Source of the DNA: Hyphomicrobiales bacterium
GTDB lineage: Bacteria; Pseudomonadota; Alphaproteobacteria; Rhizobiales; Xanthobacteraceae
Reading direction: 5' to 3'
Assembly (NCBI GenBank): GCA_017305535.1
Contig: JAFKKN010000009.1
Location: forward strand, 238,039 to 302,038
DNA: 64,000 nt
Shown here one piece after another: positions 17,017 to 25,763 of this stretch (position 1 is its first letter; every line of letters starts with the position of its first letter). A program made the translations under genes and the position numbers. The notes under the pieces are model-generated. The model saw nothing but the letters and a program-made list of their open reading frames with translations. It was not told the DNA's origin and did no database searches.

Positions 17017-18801
17017 ATGAAGATGGACCAGATGACGGCCGACTTCAGCGACGAACAGAAGCGTTACCTCGAAGGCTTCATGTCCGGTGTCAGTGCCGGG
17101 CGGCTCGGACGCGGCGGCGGGGCGGGGGCGCCCACCGCCGAGCCGGAGCCGACCGGGCCGGATGCCGCGCATCTGAAAGCGCAGGACCGCTTTTTGAAAG
17201 ATGGCAAGAAACTCTCCGACCCGGAGAAATTCAAGCGCGAGCAGCATCCGTTCGATGCCTACGAGCGCCTGAAGGCGCAGGCGCGCGACAACGCCGCGCC
17301 GCCGCCACCGGATAATTTCCGCTGGCGCTACTACGGCCTGTTCTACGTCGCGCCGGCGCAGAACTCCTTCATGTGCCGCTTGCGGATTCCGAACGGCATC
17401 CTCAAGGCGCATCAGTTCGCCGGCACCGCCGATCTGGCGGAGCATTTCGGCGGCGGCTATGCGCACATCACCACGCGCGCCAACCTCCAGATCCGCGAGA
17501 TCGAGCCGCGCCACGCGGTGGAACTGATCGAGGGCATCACCGACCTTGGCTTGTGCTCGCGTGGCTCCGGCGCCGACAACATCCGCAACGTCACCGGCAC
17601 GCCGACGGCGGGCATCGATCCGCGCGAATTGCTCGACACGAGGCCCTACGCGCGCGAGTGGCACTTCCACATTCTCAACGACCGCTCGCTGATCGGCCTG
17701 CCGCGGAAGTTCAACGTTGCCTTCGACGGCGCGGGCACCATTCCGGTGTTGGAGGACACCAACGATATCGCGTTCTCCGCCGTCGAGGTGAAGGACGGTT
17801 TTGGCGTCGAACCCGGCGTGTGGTTTCGGCTCGGATTAGGAGGCATCACCGGGCACAAGGATTTCGCCCGCGATACCGGCGTGATCGTCAAGCCGTCGGA
17901 CGCAACCATGGTGGCGGATGCCATCGTGCGCGTGTTCATCGAACACGGCGACCGTACCAATCGCCTGAAAGCGCGATTGAAGTACGTGCTCGACGCCATG
18001 GGGTTCGATGCATTCCTGAAGGAGGTCGAAGCGCGCTACGGCGCGCCGCTGACGCGTGTGCCGACCGAGGCCATCGCGCCGCGCCCGGCCTTCAACCGCA
18101 GCGCGCATATCGGCGTGCATCCGCAGACGCAGGCGGGGCTGAACTGGATCGGCGTGGTGCTACCGCTCGGCAAGCTGACCTGTGACCAGATGCGCGGGCT
18201 CGCGAAAATCGCGCACGATCTCGGCGACGGCGATATCCGGTTGACGGTGTGGCAGAACCTGCTGATCTCGGGCGTCGCGGATTCCAACATTGCGCTGGCG
18301 ACGGCGGCCGTTGACGCGTTGGGATTGGCGACAACCGCATCGCCGATCCGCGCCGGGCTCGTCGCCTGCACCGGCAATGCCGGCTGCAAGTTCGCGGCAT
18401 CCGACACCAAGCGCCACGGCGATGCCATCGCGACGTGGTGCGAGAGCCGCGTGGCGCTCGATACGCCGCTCAACATCCATCTCACCGGCTGCCATCATTC
18501 CTGCGCGCAGCATTACATCGGCGACATCGGCCTGCTGGCCGCGAAGGTCGCGACCAGCGAGGAGGGCGACACGGTCGAGGGTTATCACCTCACCACCGGC
18601 GGCGGCTTCGGCCCCGATGCCGGGATCGGGCAGGAGGTCTATCGCGACATCAAGGCGGACGATGCGCCGAAAGTCGTCGAACGTTTGCTGCGGGCCTACA
18701 TGACTAACCGCGCGTCGCCCGAGGAAACCTTCGTCCAATTCTCGCGCCGCCACGATGCCGAGGCGCTGCGCGCGCTGGCCGATGCGGAGGTGGCGGCATG
18801 A
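17017..18801 (+). CDS. nirA: Ferredoxin-type nitrite/sulfite reductase (siroheme, [4Fe-4S])
   Basis: A 594-residue assimilatory nitrite reductase-type protein that would reduce nitrite to ammonium with six electrons. Two repeated nitrite/sulfite reductase ferredoxin-like halves are present. The cluster/siroheme ligands are Cys451 and Cys457 (CTGNAGCKF) and Cys492 and Cys496 (GCHHSC), the expected C-x5-C ... C-x3-C. An unusual N-terminal stretch, FSDEQKRYLEGFMSG (residues 10-24), is shared with the next protein. The gene lies between an FNT channel and a flavoprotein reductase. Its TGA overlaps the next ATG (ATGA). A sulfite reductase role is the main alternative, but the transporter context argues for nitrite. 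Confidence 0.85.
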   Translation: MKMDQMTADFSDEQKRYLEGFMSGVSAGRLGRGGGAGAPTAEPEPTGPDAAHLKAQDRFLKDGKKLSDPEKFKREQHPFDAYERLKAQARDNAAPPPPDNFRWRYYGLFYVAPAQNSFMCRLRIPNGILKAHQFAGTADLAEHFGGGYAHITTRANLQIREIEPRHAVELIEGITDLGLCSRGSGADNIRNVTGTPTAGIDPRELLDTRPYAREWHFHILNDRSLIGLPRKFNVAFDGAGTIPVLEDTNDIAFSAVEVKDGFGVEPGVWFRLGLGGITGHKDFARDTGVIVKPSDATMVADAIVRVFIEHGDRTNRLKARLKYVLDAMGFDAFLKEVEARYGAPLTRVPTEAIAPRPAFNRSAHIGVHPQTQAGLNWIGVVLPLGKLTCDQMRGLAKIAHDLGDGDIRLTVWQNLLISGVADSNIALATAAVDALGLATTASPIRAGLVACTGNAGCKFAASDTKRHGDAIATWCESRVALDTPLNIHLTGCHHSCAQHYIGDIGLLAAKVATSEEGDTVEGYHLTTGGGFGPDAGIGQEVYRDIKADDAPKVVERLLRAYMTNRASPEETFVQFSRRHDAEALRALADAEVAA

Positions 18802-20399
18802 ACCAGACGACACCGATGATGCGATTGCAGGTCGTCCCGGACACCGCGCCGTTCTCCGACGAACAGCGCGCCTGGCTCAACGGCTTTCTGGTCGGCGCGT
18901 TGCAACTCGACGGCAACGTGCCGCTGTCGCCGGAGCAGAACGCGGCGATGGTCGGCTCAATCGTTGCCGCCGACGATGACGACGACGCGCCGTGGCACGA
19001 TCAGACCATGCCGATCACCGAGCGCATGAAACTCGCCGAAGGCAAGCCGCTGCGCCGGCGGATGATGGCGGCGATGGCGCAGCAGGATTGCGGCCAGTGC
19101 GGCTACAACTGTCGCGACTACGCCGACGCGCTGGCGGCGCGCACCGAGGAGCGCATCAATCTCTGCGTTCCCGGCGGCAAGGACACCGCGCGGATGCTGA
19201 AGGCGTTGCACGCCGAACTCGACGCCGCGCCCGTTGCGAAGACCGCGCCCGTGACCGTCGCTGCGTCGGCCGCGCCGGTCAGCGCGCCGGGGCGCTCGCG
19301 TGACAATCCGGCGGTGGCGACGTTGCTGTCGCGCCGGCTGCTCAACAAGCCGGGCTCGGAAAAGCAGACGTGGCATATCGAGTTCGATCTGTCGCAAGGC
19401 GATCTCGACTATGTCGTCGGCGACTCCTTTGGCGTGTTTCCGCGCAACGATCTCGGCCTGGTCGATCAGGTGATCGCGGTGCTCGGCGCGTCGCACGCGA
19501 CGCAAGTGAACGGCAAGGCGTTGCGCGACGTGCTGCGTGACGACGTGTCGCTGTCGCCCGCGCCGGACAAATTGTTCGAGTTGCTGTCGTTCGTCAGCGG
19601 CGGTGCGTTGCGCGAGAAGGCGCGGGCGCTGGCGCAGGGCGACGATCCCGATGGCGACGCGGCAAATCTCGACGTGCTGGCGACGTTGCAGAAGTTCATG
19701 GGCGTGCGGCCGCACCCGGAAGCCTTCATCGAGGCGCTCGATCCGTTGCAGCCGCGGCTCTACTCAATTTCGTCGTCGCACAACGCCGCGCCGGGGCGCT
19801 TGTCGCTCACCGTCGATACGGTGCGTTACGCCATCGGCAAACGTCCGCGCCTCGGCGTCGCCTCGACCTATCTCGCCGAGCGCGCCGCCATCGGCGACGA
19901 GATGCGCGTCTACGTGCAGAAGGCGCACGGCTTCGCACTGCCGGAGAATGCCGACACGCCGGTGATCATGATCGGCCCCGGTACCGGCGTCGCGCCCTTC
20001 CGCGCCTTCTTGCAGGATCGCGGCGCGACCAAAGCGGGTGGCCGCAACTGGCTGTTCTTCGGGCACCAGCGCCGCGATTGCGATTTCTTCTACGCGGACG
20101 AACTGAACGCGATGAAGGTGTCCGGATTGCTGACGCGACTGTCGCTGGCGTGGTCGCGCGACGGCGATGCGAAATTCTATGTGCAAGACCGGATGCGCGA
20201 GGTTGGCCGCGAACTCTGGAACTGGCTCGCGGACGGTGCGCATATCTATGTCTGCGGCGACGCCAAGCGTATGGCAAAAGATGTCGAGCGCGCGCTGGTC
20301 GACATCGTCGCGCAGTTCGGCGTGCGCTCCACGGATGAGGCGATCGCGTTCGTGGCCGATCTCAAGCGCAAGGGGCGGTATCAGCAGGATGTGTATTAG
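18798..20399 (+). CDS. CysJ-like NADPH flavoprotein reductase with N-terminal Fe-S motif
   Basis: A 533-residue electron-transfer partner of the siroheme enzyme. Residues 19-33 (FSDEQRAWLNGFLVG) repeat the N-terminal motif of its partner. Cys98, Cys101, Cys105 and Cys123 (CGQCGYNC ... LCVPGG) form a likely [4Fe-4S] site resembling PF04060. The CysJ-type FAD-binding domain (about 165-375) contains RLYSISSS at 320-327, and the NADP domain has GPGTGVAPFR at 393-402, with the CysJ-like C-terminus YQQDVY. The flavodoxin domain of Escherichia coli CysJ is missing; the Fe-S segment occupies its place. Annotations such as sulfite reductase alpha subunit fit the fold. The ATGA overlap indicates coupled translation. 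Confidence 0.85.
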   Translation: MNQTTPMMRLQVVPDTAPFSDEQRAWLNGFLVGALQLDGNVPLSPEQNAAMVGSIVAADDDDDAPWHDQTMPITERMKLAEGKPLRRRMMAAMAQQDCGQCGYNCRDYADALAARTEERINLCVPGGKDTARMLKALHAELDAAPVAKTAPVTVAASAAPVSAPGRSRDNPAVATLLSRRLLNKPGSEKQTWHIEFDLSQGDLDYVVGDSFGVFPRNDLGLVDQVIAVLGASHATQVNGKALRDVLRDDVSLSPAPDKLFELLSFVSGGALREKARALAQGDDPDGDAANLDVLATLQKFMGVRPHPEAFIEALDPLQPRLYSISSSHNAAPGRLSLTVDTVRYAIGKRPRLGVASTYLAERAAIGDEMRVYVQKAHGFALPENADTPVIMIGPGTGVAPFRAFLQDRGATKAGGRNWLFFGHQRRDCDFFYADELNAMKVSGLLTRLSLAWSRDGDAKFYVQDRMREVGRELWNWLADGAHIYVCGDAKRMAKDVERALVDIVAQFGVRSTDEAIAFVADLKRKGRYQQDVY

Positions 20400-20429
20400 G
20401 TTTTGACTGCGGTCCGGCTGGTCTTCTCC

Positions 20430-20506
20430 GTCATTGCGAACGAAGCGAAACAATCCGGAACGCTATAAAGCAAGGATAGCTTCGTCGCTTCGCTTCTCGC
20501 AATGAC
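20430..20506. repeat. Inverted interspersed repeat (GTCATTGCGA ... TCGCAATGAC)
   Basis: GTCATTGCGA at 20430-20439 and TCGCAATGAC at 20497-20506 are exact inverted copies, with further symmetric ACGAAGCGA / TTCGCTTC elements inside. The same pair is present at 8323-8474. It lies just after the nitrite operon and could form a long hairpin in RNA from either strand. Confidence 0.75.
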
Positions 20507-20564
20507 GGCCGTGAGTGCCTTATCGGAAACGATATTGTCGCACCGACATGCAACACAAAAATCG

Positions 20565-20694
20565 TCGTCCCCGCCCAGGCGGGGACCCAGACGCCGTGTC
20601 ATTCATGATCCGGGTGGCGGTCGTGACTCTTGGCCAACAGTCCCGTTGATTACAATTGTCAGGGATTCTGGGTCCCCGCCTTCGCGGGGACGAC
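20565..20694. repeat. REPIN-like inverted pair of GC-rich REP elements
   Basis: A left REP (20565-20589, TCGTCCCCGCCCAGGCGGGG then ACCCA) and a right REP (20669-20694, its inverted form beginning TGGGTCCCCGCC and ending GGGGACGAC) enclose about 80 nt of unrelated sequence. Each REP is itself palindromic. The same arrangement with similar spacing occurs at 25143-25260 and 28791-28908. The 20400-20896 gap otherwise shows no gene. Confidence 0.8.
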
Positions 20695-20896
20695 AAGGTG
20701 GGTGATCGCATCGCGCGCGACGAGGTCGAATCGACCATGTCGCTTGCGAATAAATCCATCGCCGTCTGCCACGACAAGAGAATAGTTATTTCGTATTGCT
20801 GTCCCCCTAAACATGCCTGTCGCTATTTTTTCCCGGTGGTTGCGGTTCCACGCGTCAGCGCTTCATTATCCTGTTCCAAGACGATGGAGCCTGATG

Positions 20897-21043
20897 ATGC
20901 GCGATTTCGAAACCCGACGGTCCGTTCCAGTGCGTGAACGGGCTGCGCGCGCGGAGACCCGGATTCATGCCGTTGCGCTGGGTGGCGCCTTCGCCCTGAT
21001 CGCCGCCGTGCTGTTCGGCACGCTGACGTATCGGCCGTTTTGA
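20897..21043 (+). CDS. Small single-pass membrane protein, hypothetical
   Basis: A 48-residue protein with a charged N-terminus (MRDFETRRSVPVRERAARAE) followed by one hydrophobic segment (VALGGAFALIAAVLFGTL) and a short tail ending TYRPF. The N-terminal charges suggest an N-in orientation. GGAG at 20886-20889 sits 7 nt before the ATG at 20897; an ATG one codon upstream is also possible. It lies alone between repeat clusters. I do not recognise a family. The good ribosome-binding site and sensible membrane topology support it, but it is short and might be chance. Confidence 0.5.
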   Translation: MRDFETRRSVPVRERAARAETRIHAVALGGAFALIAAVLFGTLTYRPF

Positions 21044-21060
21044 GTTCGCCCCGGATACTT

Positions 21061-21091
21061 CGTCATGCCCGGGCTTGTCCCGGCCATGACG
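21061..21091. repeat. Single palindromic repeat (GTCATG-CCGGG type)
   Basis: CGTCATGCCCGGGCTTGTCC followed by CGGCCATGACG forms an imperfect hairpin of the same family as 11360-11449 and 45308-45397. It starts 17 nt after the small membrane protein and lies upstream of the pxpA stop. Confidence 0.65.
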
Positions 21092-21156
21092 CAGAGGAGA
21101 TTCTTCCCCGACGGAGCGAGCGCCAAGTGTGCGTCGGTCAGATGAAAGCGCGGACC

Positions 21157-21921
21157 TCACCTCTCACTAAACGGCTTCACCGCGATGCCATTGTCCTTCA
21201 GCGCCTGACGCACGGCGCGGGCGATTTCGACGGCGCCGGGCGTGTCGCCGTGGATGCACACCGTATCGATCTGCGCCTTGATGACCTTGCCGGTGATCGA
21301 CACCACCGCGCGGTCCTGCACCATGCGCACCACGCGCTGCGCGATCTCGCCCGCGTCGTGCAGCACCGCGCCGGGCTTGCGGCGCGAGACGAGGTTGGCG
21401 TTGTCCTCATAAGCGCGGTCGGCGAACACTTCGTGCGCCAGCGGTAGCCCGGCGGATTCTCCGGCCTCGAGCAGTTTGCTATTCGCCAGCACCACGAATG
21501 TCAGATTGCGGTCCACCGCCTTGATCGCCGACGCGATGGCGCGCGCGGTCATGTCGTCCTCGCAGGCGACGTTGGAGAGCGCGCCGTGGGCTTTCACATG
21601 CGTCACCTTGTGGCCGGCGAGCGCGGCGACCGCTTGCAGCGCGCCGATCTGATAGGCGACGAGATTTTCGATCTCGGCCGCCGTGAGCCCCGCCACGGGT
21701 CGCCGGCCGAAGCCGTGCAGATCGCGATAGCCGGGATGCGCGCCGATGGCGACGCCGCGCGCCTTCGCCAGTTCCGCGGTCTTGCGCATGATGTCGGGAT
21801 CGCCGGCGTGAAAGCCGCAGGCGATGTTGACGCTGCTGGCGAGCCCGAGCATCGCGTTGTCGTCACCCATCTGCCATGCGCCGAACCCTTCGCCGAGGTC
21901 GCTGTTCAGATCGATGCTCAT
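21157..21921 (-). CDS. pxpA: 5-oxoprolinase subunit PxpA (LamB/YcsF family)
   Basis: A 254-residue protein of the LamB/YcsF family. It begins [20 protein letters not shown] and continues [17 protein letters not shown] and [19 protein letters not shown], all diagnostic metal/substrate-site stretches. With PxpB and PxpC it forms the ATP-dependent enzyme that opens 5-oxoproline (pyroglutamate) to glutamate, removing a damage by-product of glutamine and glutamate. It is the last gene of the pxpB-pxpC-pxpA set, 24 nt after pxpC. Confidence 0.95.
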   Translation of the reverse strand: MSIDLNSDLGEGFGAWQMGDDNAMLGLASSVNIACGFHAGDPDIMRKTAELAKARGVAIGAHPGYRDLHGFGRRPVAGLTAAEIENLVAYQIGALQAVAALAGHKVTHVKAHGALSNVACEDDMTARAIASAIKAVDRNLTFVVLANSKLLEAGESAGLPLAHEVFADRAYEDNANLVSRRKPGAVLHDAGEIAQRVVRMVQDRAVVSITGKVIKAQIDTVCIHGDTPGAVEIARAVRQALKDNGIAVKPFSER

Positions 21922-21945
21922 GTTGTCGTTCCCCGCTGGCTGGTT

Positions 21946-22992
21946 TCAGGGTTGTTGGTCTTGTTGAGACTCGCTCTGCCACGTTCCGGCATCGACGGCG
22001 TTCACCGCGCTGCCAGCGACGTTGGCATTCTGCAACGCCGCGACGTTGAATTCAAAGTGCGCGACATCGACCATGCGCGCGGGCAGGTCGCGCAACAGCG
22101 CGGCGAAGGCGATGGCCGCGCGCCGTGCGTCGGCGACGCTCACGGCTTGAAAACGGAATGGACGGCCCGGTGGCATCTGCGCGAAACGGCCGAGATCGGC
22201 GCCGATCACGGTGGCGATCTTGGGATAGCCGCCGGTGGTGCCGCGATCCGGCATCAGCACGATCGGCTGGCCGTTGCCGGGCACCTGAATGCTGCCGTCG
22301 ACAGTGCCGTCGGAGACGATGTTGTGGCCGTGCCGGTGACGGACCACGGGACCCTCGAGGCGATAGCCCATGCGGTCGCTGGTTGCGGAGATCGTCCAGG
22401 TGCCGTCGAGAAAGGTTTTGACGGCGTCGCCGAATTCGTCGTCCTGCGGACCGAGCACGACGCGGATCGGATCGGGCGAGGGTGGCAGCGGCGGAAGCGC
22501 GTGTTCGCTGCGTTCGGTCGCGGCGCGCACATCGAGATGATCGCCGTTCTGCAACGGGCGCGGCACCGGGCTGCCCAAGCCGGCGCGTGCATTCACCGAG
22601 AGACTGCCGAACGCGGCTTCGCCGATGATGCCGCCTTCAACCGCGAGATAGCTGAACACACCCTCGCGCGCGGCGCCCAGCACCAGTCGTTCGCCTGATG
22701 CCAGCGTTACGGATTGATTGAGCGGCAGCACGCGGTCGTCGATCCTGATGCTACGCGACGCGCCTGCCATTGCGATGCGGATCGGGCCGTCGCTGGCGGT
22801 GAAAGTGGCGCTGAACGGACCGAGTTCGATGGCGGCGGCAAACGGTGGGTTGCCGGCGAGCGTATTCGCCGTCGCCAGCGCCAGCCGGTCCATCGCGCCG
22901 CTCGGCGTCAGGCCGTAGCGTTGCGCGCCAAAACGCCCGGCATCCTGCACCGAGGTCGCGGGTCCGACGTTTGTGGCGAGCAGCCGGCTCAT
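21946..22992 (-). CDS. pxpC: 5-oxoprolinase subunit PxpC (KipA / biotin-dependent carboxyltransferase family)
   Basis: A 348-residue protein of the allophanate hydrolase subunit 2 (KipA) family. The N-terminus shows the characteristic SVQDAGRFGAQRYGLTPSGAMD, then ANTLAGNPPFAAAIE. Downstream are VVLGPQDDEF and the DRMGYRLEGP motif, then DGSIQVPGNGQPIVLMPDRGTTGGYPKIA. It works with PxpB as a complex handling the ATP-dependent step. The start overlaps the pxpB stop (ATGA), indicating translational coupling. Confidence 0.94.
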   Translation of the reverse strand: MSRLLATNVGPATSVQDAGRFGAQRYGLTPSGAMDRLALATANTLAGNPPFAAAIELGPFSATFTASDGPIRIAMAGASRSIRIDDRVLPLNQSVTLASGERLVLGAAREGVFSYLAVEGGIIGEAAFGSLSVNARAGLGSPVPRPLQNGDHLDVRAATERSEHALPPLPPSPDPIRVVLGPQDDEFGDAVKTFLDGTWTISATSDRMGYRLEGPVVRHRHGHNIVSDGTVDGSIQVPGNGQPIVLMPDRGTTGGYPKIATVIGADLGRFAQMPPGRPFRFQAVSVADARRAAIAFAALLRDLPARMVDVAHFEFNVAALQNANVAGSAVNAVDAGTWQSESQQDQQP

Positions 22993-23720
22993 GACGCGGC
23001 CAGTTCAGCGACGACGTCGCCGTGTTCGGCGGCACGATCCATTTCGGCGAAGGTGTTTGCGTCGATAGCATAGAAGTTCAGCGTGTCGCCGGGCTCCAGC
23101 AGAAACACCGGATCGCGCTGCAACTGATAGGTACGCACCGGCGTTCGCCCCAGCAGATGCCAGCCGCTTGGCCCGGCGATGCACTGGATGCCGGTCTGCA
23201 CGCCGCCGATGGAGATGGTGCCAGGAGGCGTGCGCAATCGCGGCTCTTGCCGGCGCGACAATTCCAGCGCCGGATCCAACCCGCTGAGATAGGACCAGCC
23301 CGGCGTGAAGCCGATCATCGCTACGCGATAGACCGGCGCGGTGTGGCGCGCGATCAGCGCGTCCGACGTGAGGTCGAGCGTCTTCGCGACATCGTCGAGA
23401 TCGATGCCATGCTCGCCGCCATAGGCCACGGGAATGCGCCAGTGCCGCGAGGTGTTCGCGTCGGTGATCGGCCGCGCGGCCAGCGCGATCAATTGCGGCG
23501 CGAGAATATCGAAATCGATTTGCAGCGGATCGTAATGCACTAGCAGCGAACGATAGGTCGGCACCGTTTCGGTGATCCCGGCAATCGGCTCGGCGGCAAG
23601 CAGGCGGTCGAGCGCGAGGACGCGCCGGTTGGCGTCGTCATCGATGTGGCGGCTGAACTCCACGGTGATCGCGGCGTCGCCACTGGGCAGGATGCGGGGC
23701 GGGAGAAATTCTGCGGCCAT
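22989..23720 (-). CDS. pxpB: 5-oxoprolinase subunit PxpB (KipI / allophanate hydrolase subunit 1 family)
   Basis: A 243-residue protein of the KipI family. Conserved stretches are PSGDAAITVEFS near the N-terminus, LVHYDPLQID, the substrate-site region PVAYGGEHGIDLDDVA and the signature MIGFTPGWSYLSGLD, then PPGTISIGGVQTGIQ and SGWHLLGRTP. First gene of the operon. I chose the ATG at 23720 (MAAEFLPPRILPSGDAA); the frame stays open 28 codons upstream but that part lacks family sequence. Confidence 0.94.
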   Translation of the reverse strand: MAAEFLPPRILPSGDAAITVEFSRHIDDDANRRVLALDRLLAAEPIAGITETVPTYRSLLVHYDPLQIDFDILAPQLIALAARPITDANTSRHWRIPVAYGGEHGIDLDDVAKTLDLTSDALIARHTAPVYRVAMIGFTPGWSYLSGLDPALELSRRQEPRLRTPPGTISIGGVQTGIQCIAGPSGWHLLGRTPVRTYQLQRDPVFLLEPGDTLNFYAIDANTFAEMDRAAEHGDVVAELAAS

Positions 23721-23958
23721 GCCTGTCTGCGAGCCCTTCTGCAACGACCTCAGCAATAGCCTGTTTCGGGCGCGGAGGGAATTCGCTTTCGGAGAATAAC
23801 CCAAGTCATTTCAATAAATTAATCGACATGTCGGTGATAAGATAGGATGATCGATGACGATGCGCCGAACGCTTGGCTGATCCTGCGTCATTCCAGCTTG
23901 ACGCGTCTTTCCACGGACGCAAGATGCCGCCCATCGTCCTCATCGGAGTCGTTCGTCC

Positions 23959-24663
23959 ATGTCGCTTTCCCCGCAGGCTATTCAAACACTTTCGCACGTC
24001 TCCACCGCGACGATCACCACCGTCCTGCTGAAGAAGGGCCTGCGCAATCTCTGGCTGCGCGGCGCACGGCCGCTGCGGCCCGGACAGCCGCGACTGGTCG
24101 GCCCGGCGTTCACCTTGCGCTTCGTGCCGGCGCGCGAGGATCTGGCGACGCCGGAATCATGGTCGTCGCCGATCTCGACCCGCACCGCCATCGAGGCGAT
24201 GCCCGAAGGCTGCATCGCCGTGGTGGATGCGATGGGCGTCAGCACCGCCGGCATTTTCGGCGACATTCTCTGCGCGCGCATGGTGCAGCGGAAGGTCACG
24301 GCGCTGGTCACCGACGGCGTGGTGCGTGACATCGAGGGCGTGCTCGGCACCGGGTTGCCGACGTGGTGCAACGGCGCGGCCGCGCCGCCGTCGGTCGCGG
24401 GGCTCACCTTCGTCGGCTGGGGCGAGGGCATCGCCTGCGGCGGCGTCGCGGTGTTTCCGAACGACATCATCGTCGCCGATCAGGATGGCGTCGTGCTCAT
24501 TCCGCAGGCGCTGCTCGATCACGTGCTCACCGAAGGCCCGGAGCAGGAGCGAATGGAGGCGTGGATCGTCGACGAGGTCAACAACGGCGCGTCGCTGCCG
24601 GGGCTTTATCCGATGAACGCCGAAACCAAGGCGCGCTATGCCGCGTTCAAGGCGAAGAAATAA
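23959..24663 (+). CDS. RraA-like protein (RraA / HMG aldolase family)
   Basis: A 234-residue protein of the RraA fold. The family motifs GVSTAGIFGDILCARMVQRK and VTDGVVRDIEGV (about residues 94-130) place a Gly-rich loop, an Arg and an Asp at the expected active site. Members are either RNase E inhibitors or metal-dependent 4-hydroxy-4-methyl-2-oxoglutarate-type aldolases. Longer, isolated versions like this are more often metabolic, but automatic pipelines call them ribonuclease regulator. It is divergent from pxpB (238 nt apart) and 26 nt ahead of a cupin gene, likely cotranscribed. Confidence 0.82.
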   Translation: MSLSPQAIQTLSHVSTATITTVLLKKGLRNLWLRGARPLRPGQPRLVGPAFTLRFVPAREDLATPESWSSPISTRTAIEAMPEGCIAVVDAMGVSTAGIFGDILCARMVQRKVTALVTDGVVRDIEGVLGTGLPTWCNGAAAPPSVAGLTFVGWGEGIACGGVAVFPNDIIVADQDGVVLIPQALLDHVLTEGPEQERMEAWIVDEVNNGASLPGLYPMNAETKARYAAFKAKK

Positions 24664-24689
24664 CAGTCGCGCGAAAGGGCACGGACATC

Positions 24690-25100
24690 ATGGATATTCA
24701 TCGCAACGGATCGCGACCGACACGGCGCGGGCCTGCCGACTGGTTCACCGGCGCGGTCTGGATGGACCCCATCGTCAACGCGCCGGCGCCCGCACGGGTG
24801 GCGGCGGCTCGCGTGGCGTTCGAGCCCGGCGCGCGCACAGCGTGGCACACCCATCCGCTCGGCCAGACGCTCTACGTGATCTCCGGCGTCGGGCGCGTGC
24901 AAAAAGAAGGCGAACCGGTGCGCGAAATCCGCGCCGGCGACACGGTGTGGATTCCGCCCGGCGAAAAGCACTGGCACGGCGCCGCGCCGGAGCACGCGAT
25001 GACCCACATCGCCGTGCAGGAAGCGGTCAACGGCAGCGCCGTCGAATGGCTGGAGCAGGTGAGCGAGGCGGATTACACGAAGGCGGTGTCGGCGGAGTGA
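24690..25100 (+). CDS. Cupin-domain protein
   Basis: A 136-residue single-domain cupin. Motif 1 is seen as FEPGARTAWHTHPLGQTLYVISGVG (two His, a Gln in place of the usual Glu) and motif 2 as GDTVWIPPGEKHWHGAAPEHAM (His). The N-terminus (ADWFTGAVWMDPIVNAPAP) matches the family of small cupins resembling gamma-carboxymuconolactone-decarboxylase-associated or quercetin-dioxygenase-like proteins. It probably binds a metal; the reaction is unknown. It lies directly after the RraA-like gene, so both may act in the same catabolic step. Confidence 0.85.
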   Translation: MDIHRNGSRPTRRGPADWFTGAVWMDPIVNAPAPARVAAARVAFEPGARTAWHTHPLGQTLYVISGVGRVQKEGEPVREIRAGDTVWIPPGEKHWHGAAPEHAMTHIAVQEAVNGSAVEWLEQVSEADYTKAVSAE

Positions 25101-25142
25101 TTGCGTTGCGTAACTGGTCACCAACCAGCCACACGAAAAGCG

Positions 25143-25260
25143 TCGTCCCCGCGCAAGCGGGGACCCATACGCCGCAGCGCTTCGGTTCAATCAACCGAGG
25201 CTCGTTTCTTTCATAATACCAACGCCAGGGGATATGGGTCCCCGCCCGCGCGGGGACGAC
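25143..25260. repeat. REPIN-like inverted pair of GC-rich REP elements
   Basis: A left REP at 25143-25167 (TCGTCCCCGCGCAAGCGGGG then ACCCA) and an inverted right REP at 25235-25260 (TGGGTCCCCGCCCGCGCGGG then GACGAC) are separated by about 67 nt. Overall length, 118 nt, equals that of the copy at 28791-28908. It fills the convergent gap between the cupin and thioesterase genes. Confidence 0.82.
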
Positions 25261-25334
25261 GCGGAGGTGCCTGATCCGCCGAATTACATTTTGAGACGGC
25301 GATCAGCCCCGCATGCCGGCCTATCGCGACGACG

Positions 25335-25763
25335 TTAGCCCTTTGGCCACAGGATCAACTGGGTGTTGCGAAAACAGGCGATGACGGCATCGTCGCTGTT
25401 GCGACGGACCTCTGCATCCCAGACCTGGGTGGTGCGCCCCTTGTGGACTGGTCGCGCTGTGCAGGTCACCAGGCCATCGCGCGCCGTACCGATCAGGTTA
25501 CTCTTGAGTTCGACAGTCGTGAATCCACTGGCGCCTGTCGGCAGACTACGAACGGTGCCATAGCCGCAGCACGTATCCGCCAGCGAGGTGACCGTTCCCG
25601 CATGGAGATAACCGTTCCACGCGCCGAGCGCGCGGCGAACTTCGAGCACCGCGACCACTTCATCCGGCTCGACTTTGGTGAACTTCATGCCGAGAAGGCC
25701 AGGCAGATAGTCGGCGCCGGCGGCGTTCCATTCTTCGAGTGTCGCGGGAGTGTTGAGAGTCAT
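25335..25763 (-). CDS. PaaI-type thioesterase (hotdog fold)
   Basis: A 142-residue hotdog-fold protein. The family pattern NGYLHAGTVTSLADTCCGYGT (about residues 50-70) carries the His-Gly-Gly-like active-site region as LHAG, followed by FTTVELKSNLIGTARDG and TTQVWDAEV. PaaI-like enzymes hydrolyse acyl- or aryl-CoA thioesters. The gene is single and convergent with the cupin gene. The upstream gap 25764-25970 shows no gene or repeat. Confidence 0.85.
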   Translation of the reverse strand: MTLNTPATLEEWNAAGADYLPGLLGMKFTKVEPDEVVAVLEVRRALGAWNGYLHAGTVTSLADTCCGYGTVRSLPTGASGFTTVELKSNLIGTARDGLVTCTARPVHKGRTTQVWDAEVRRNSDDAVIACFRNTQLILWPKG

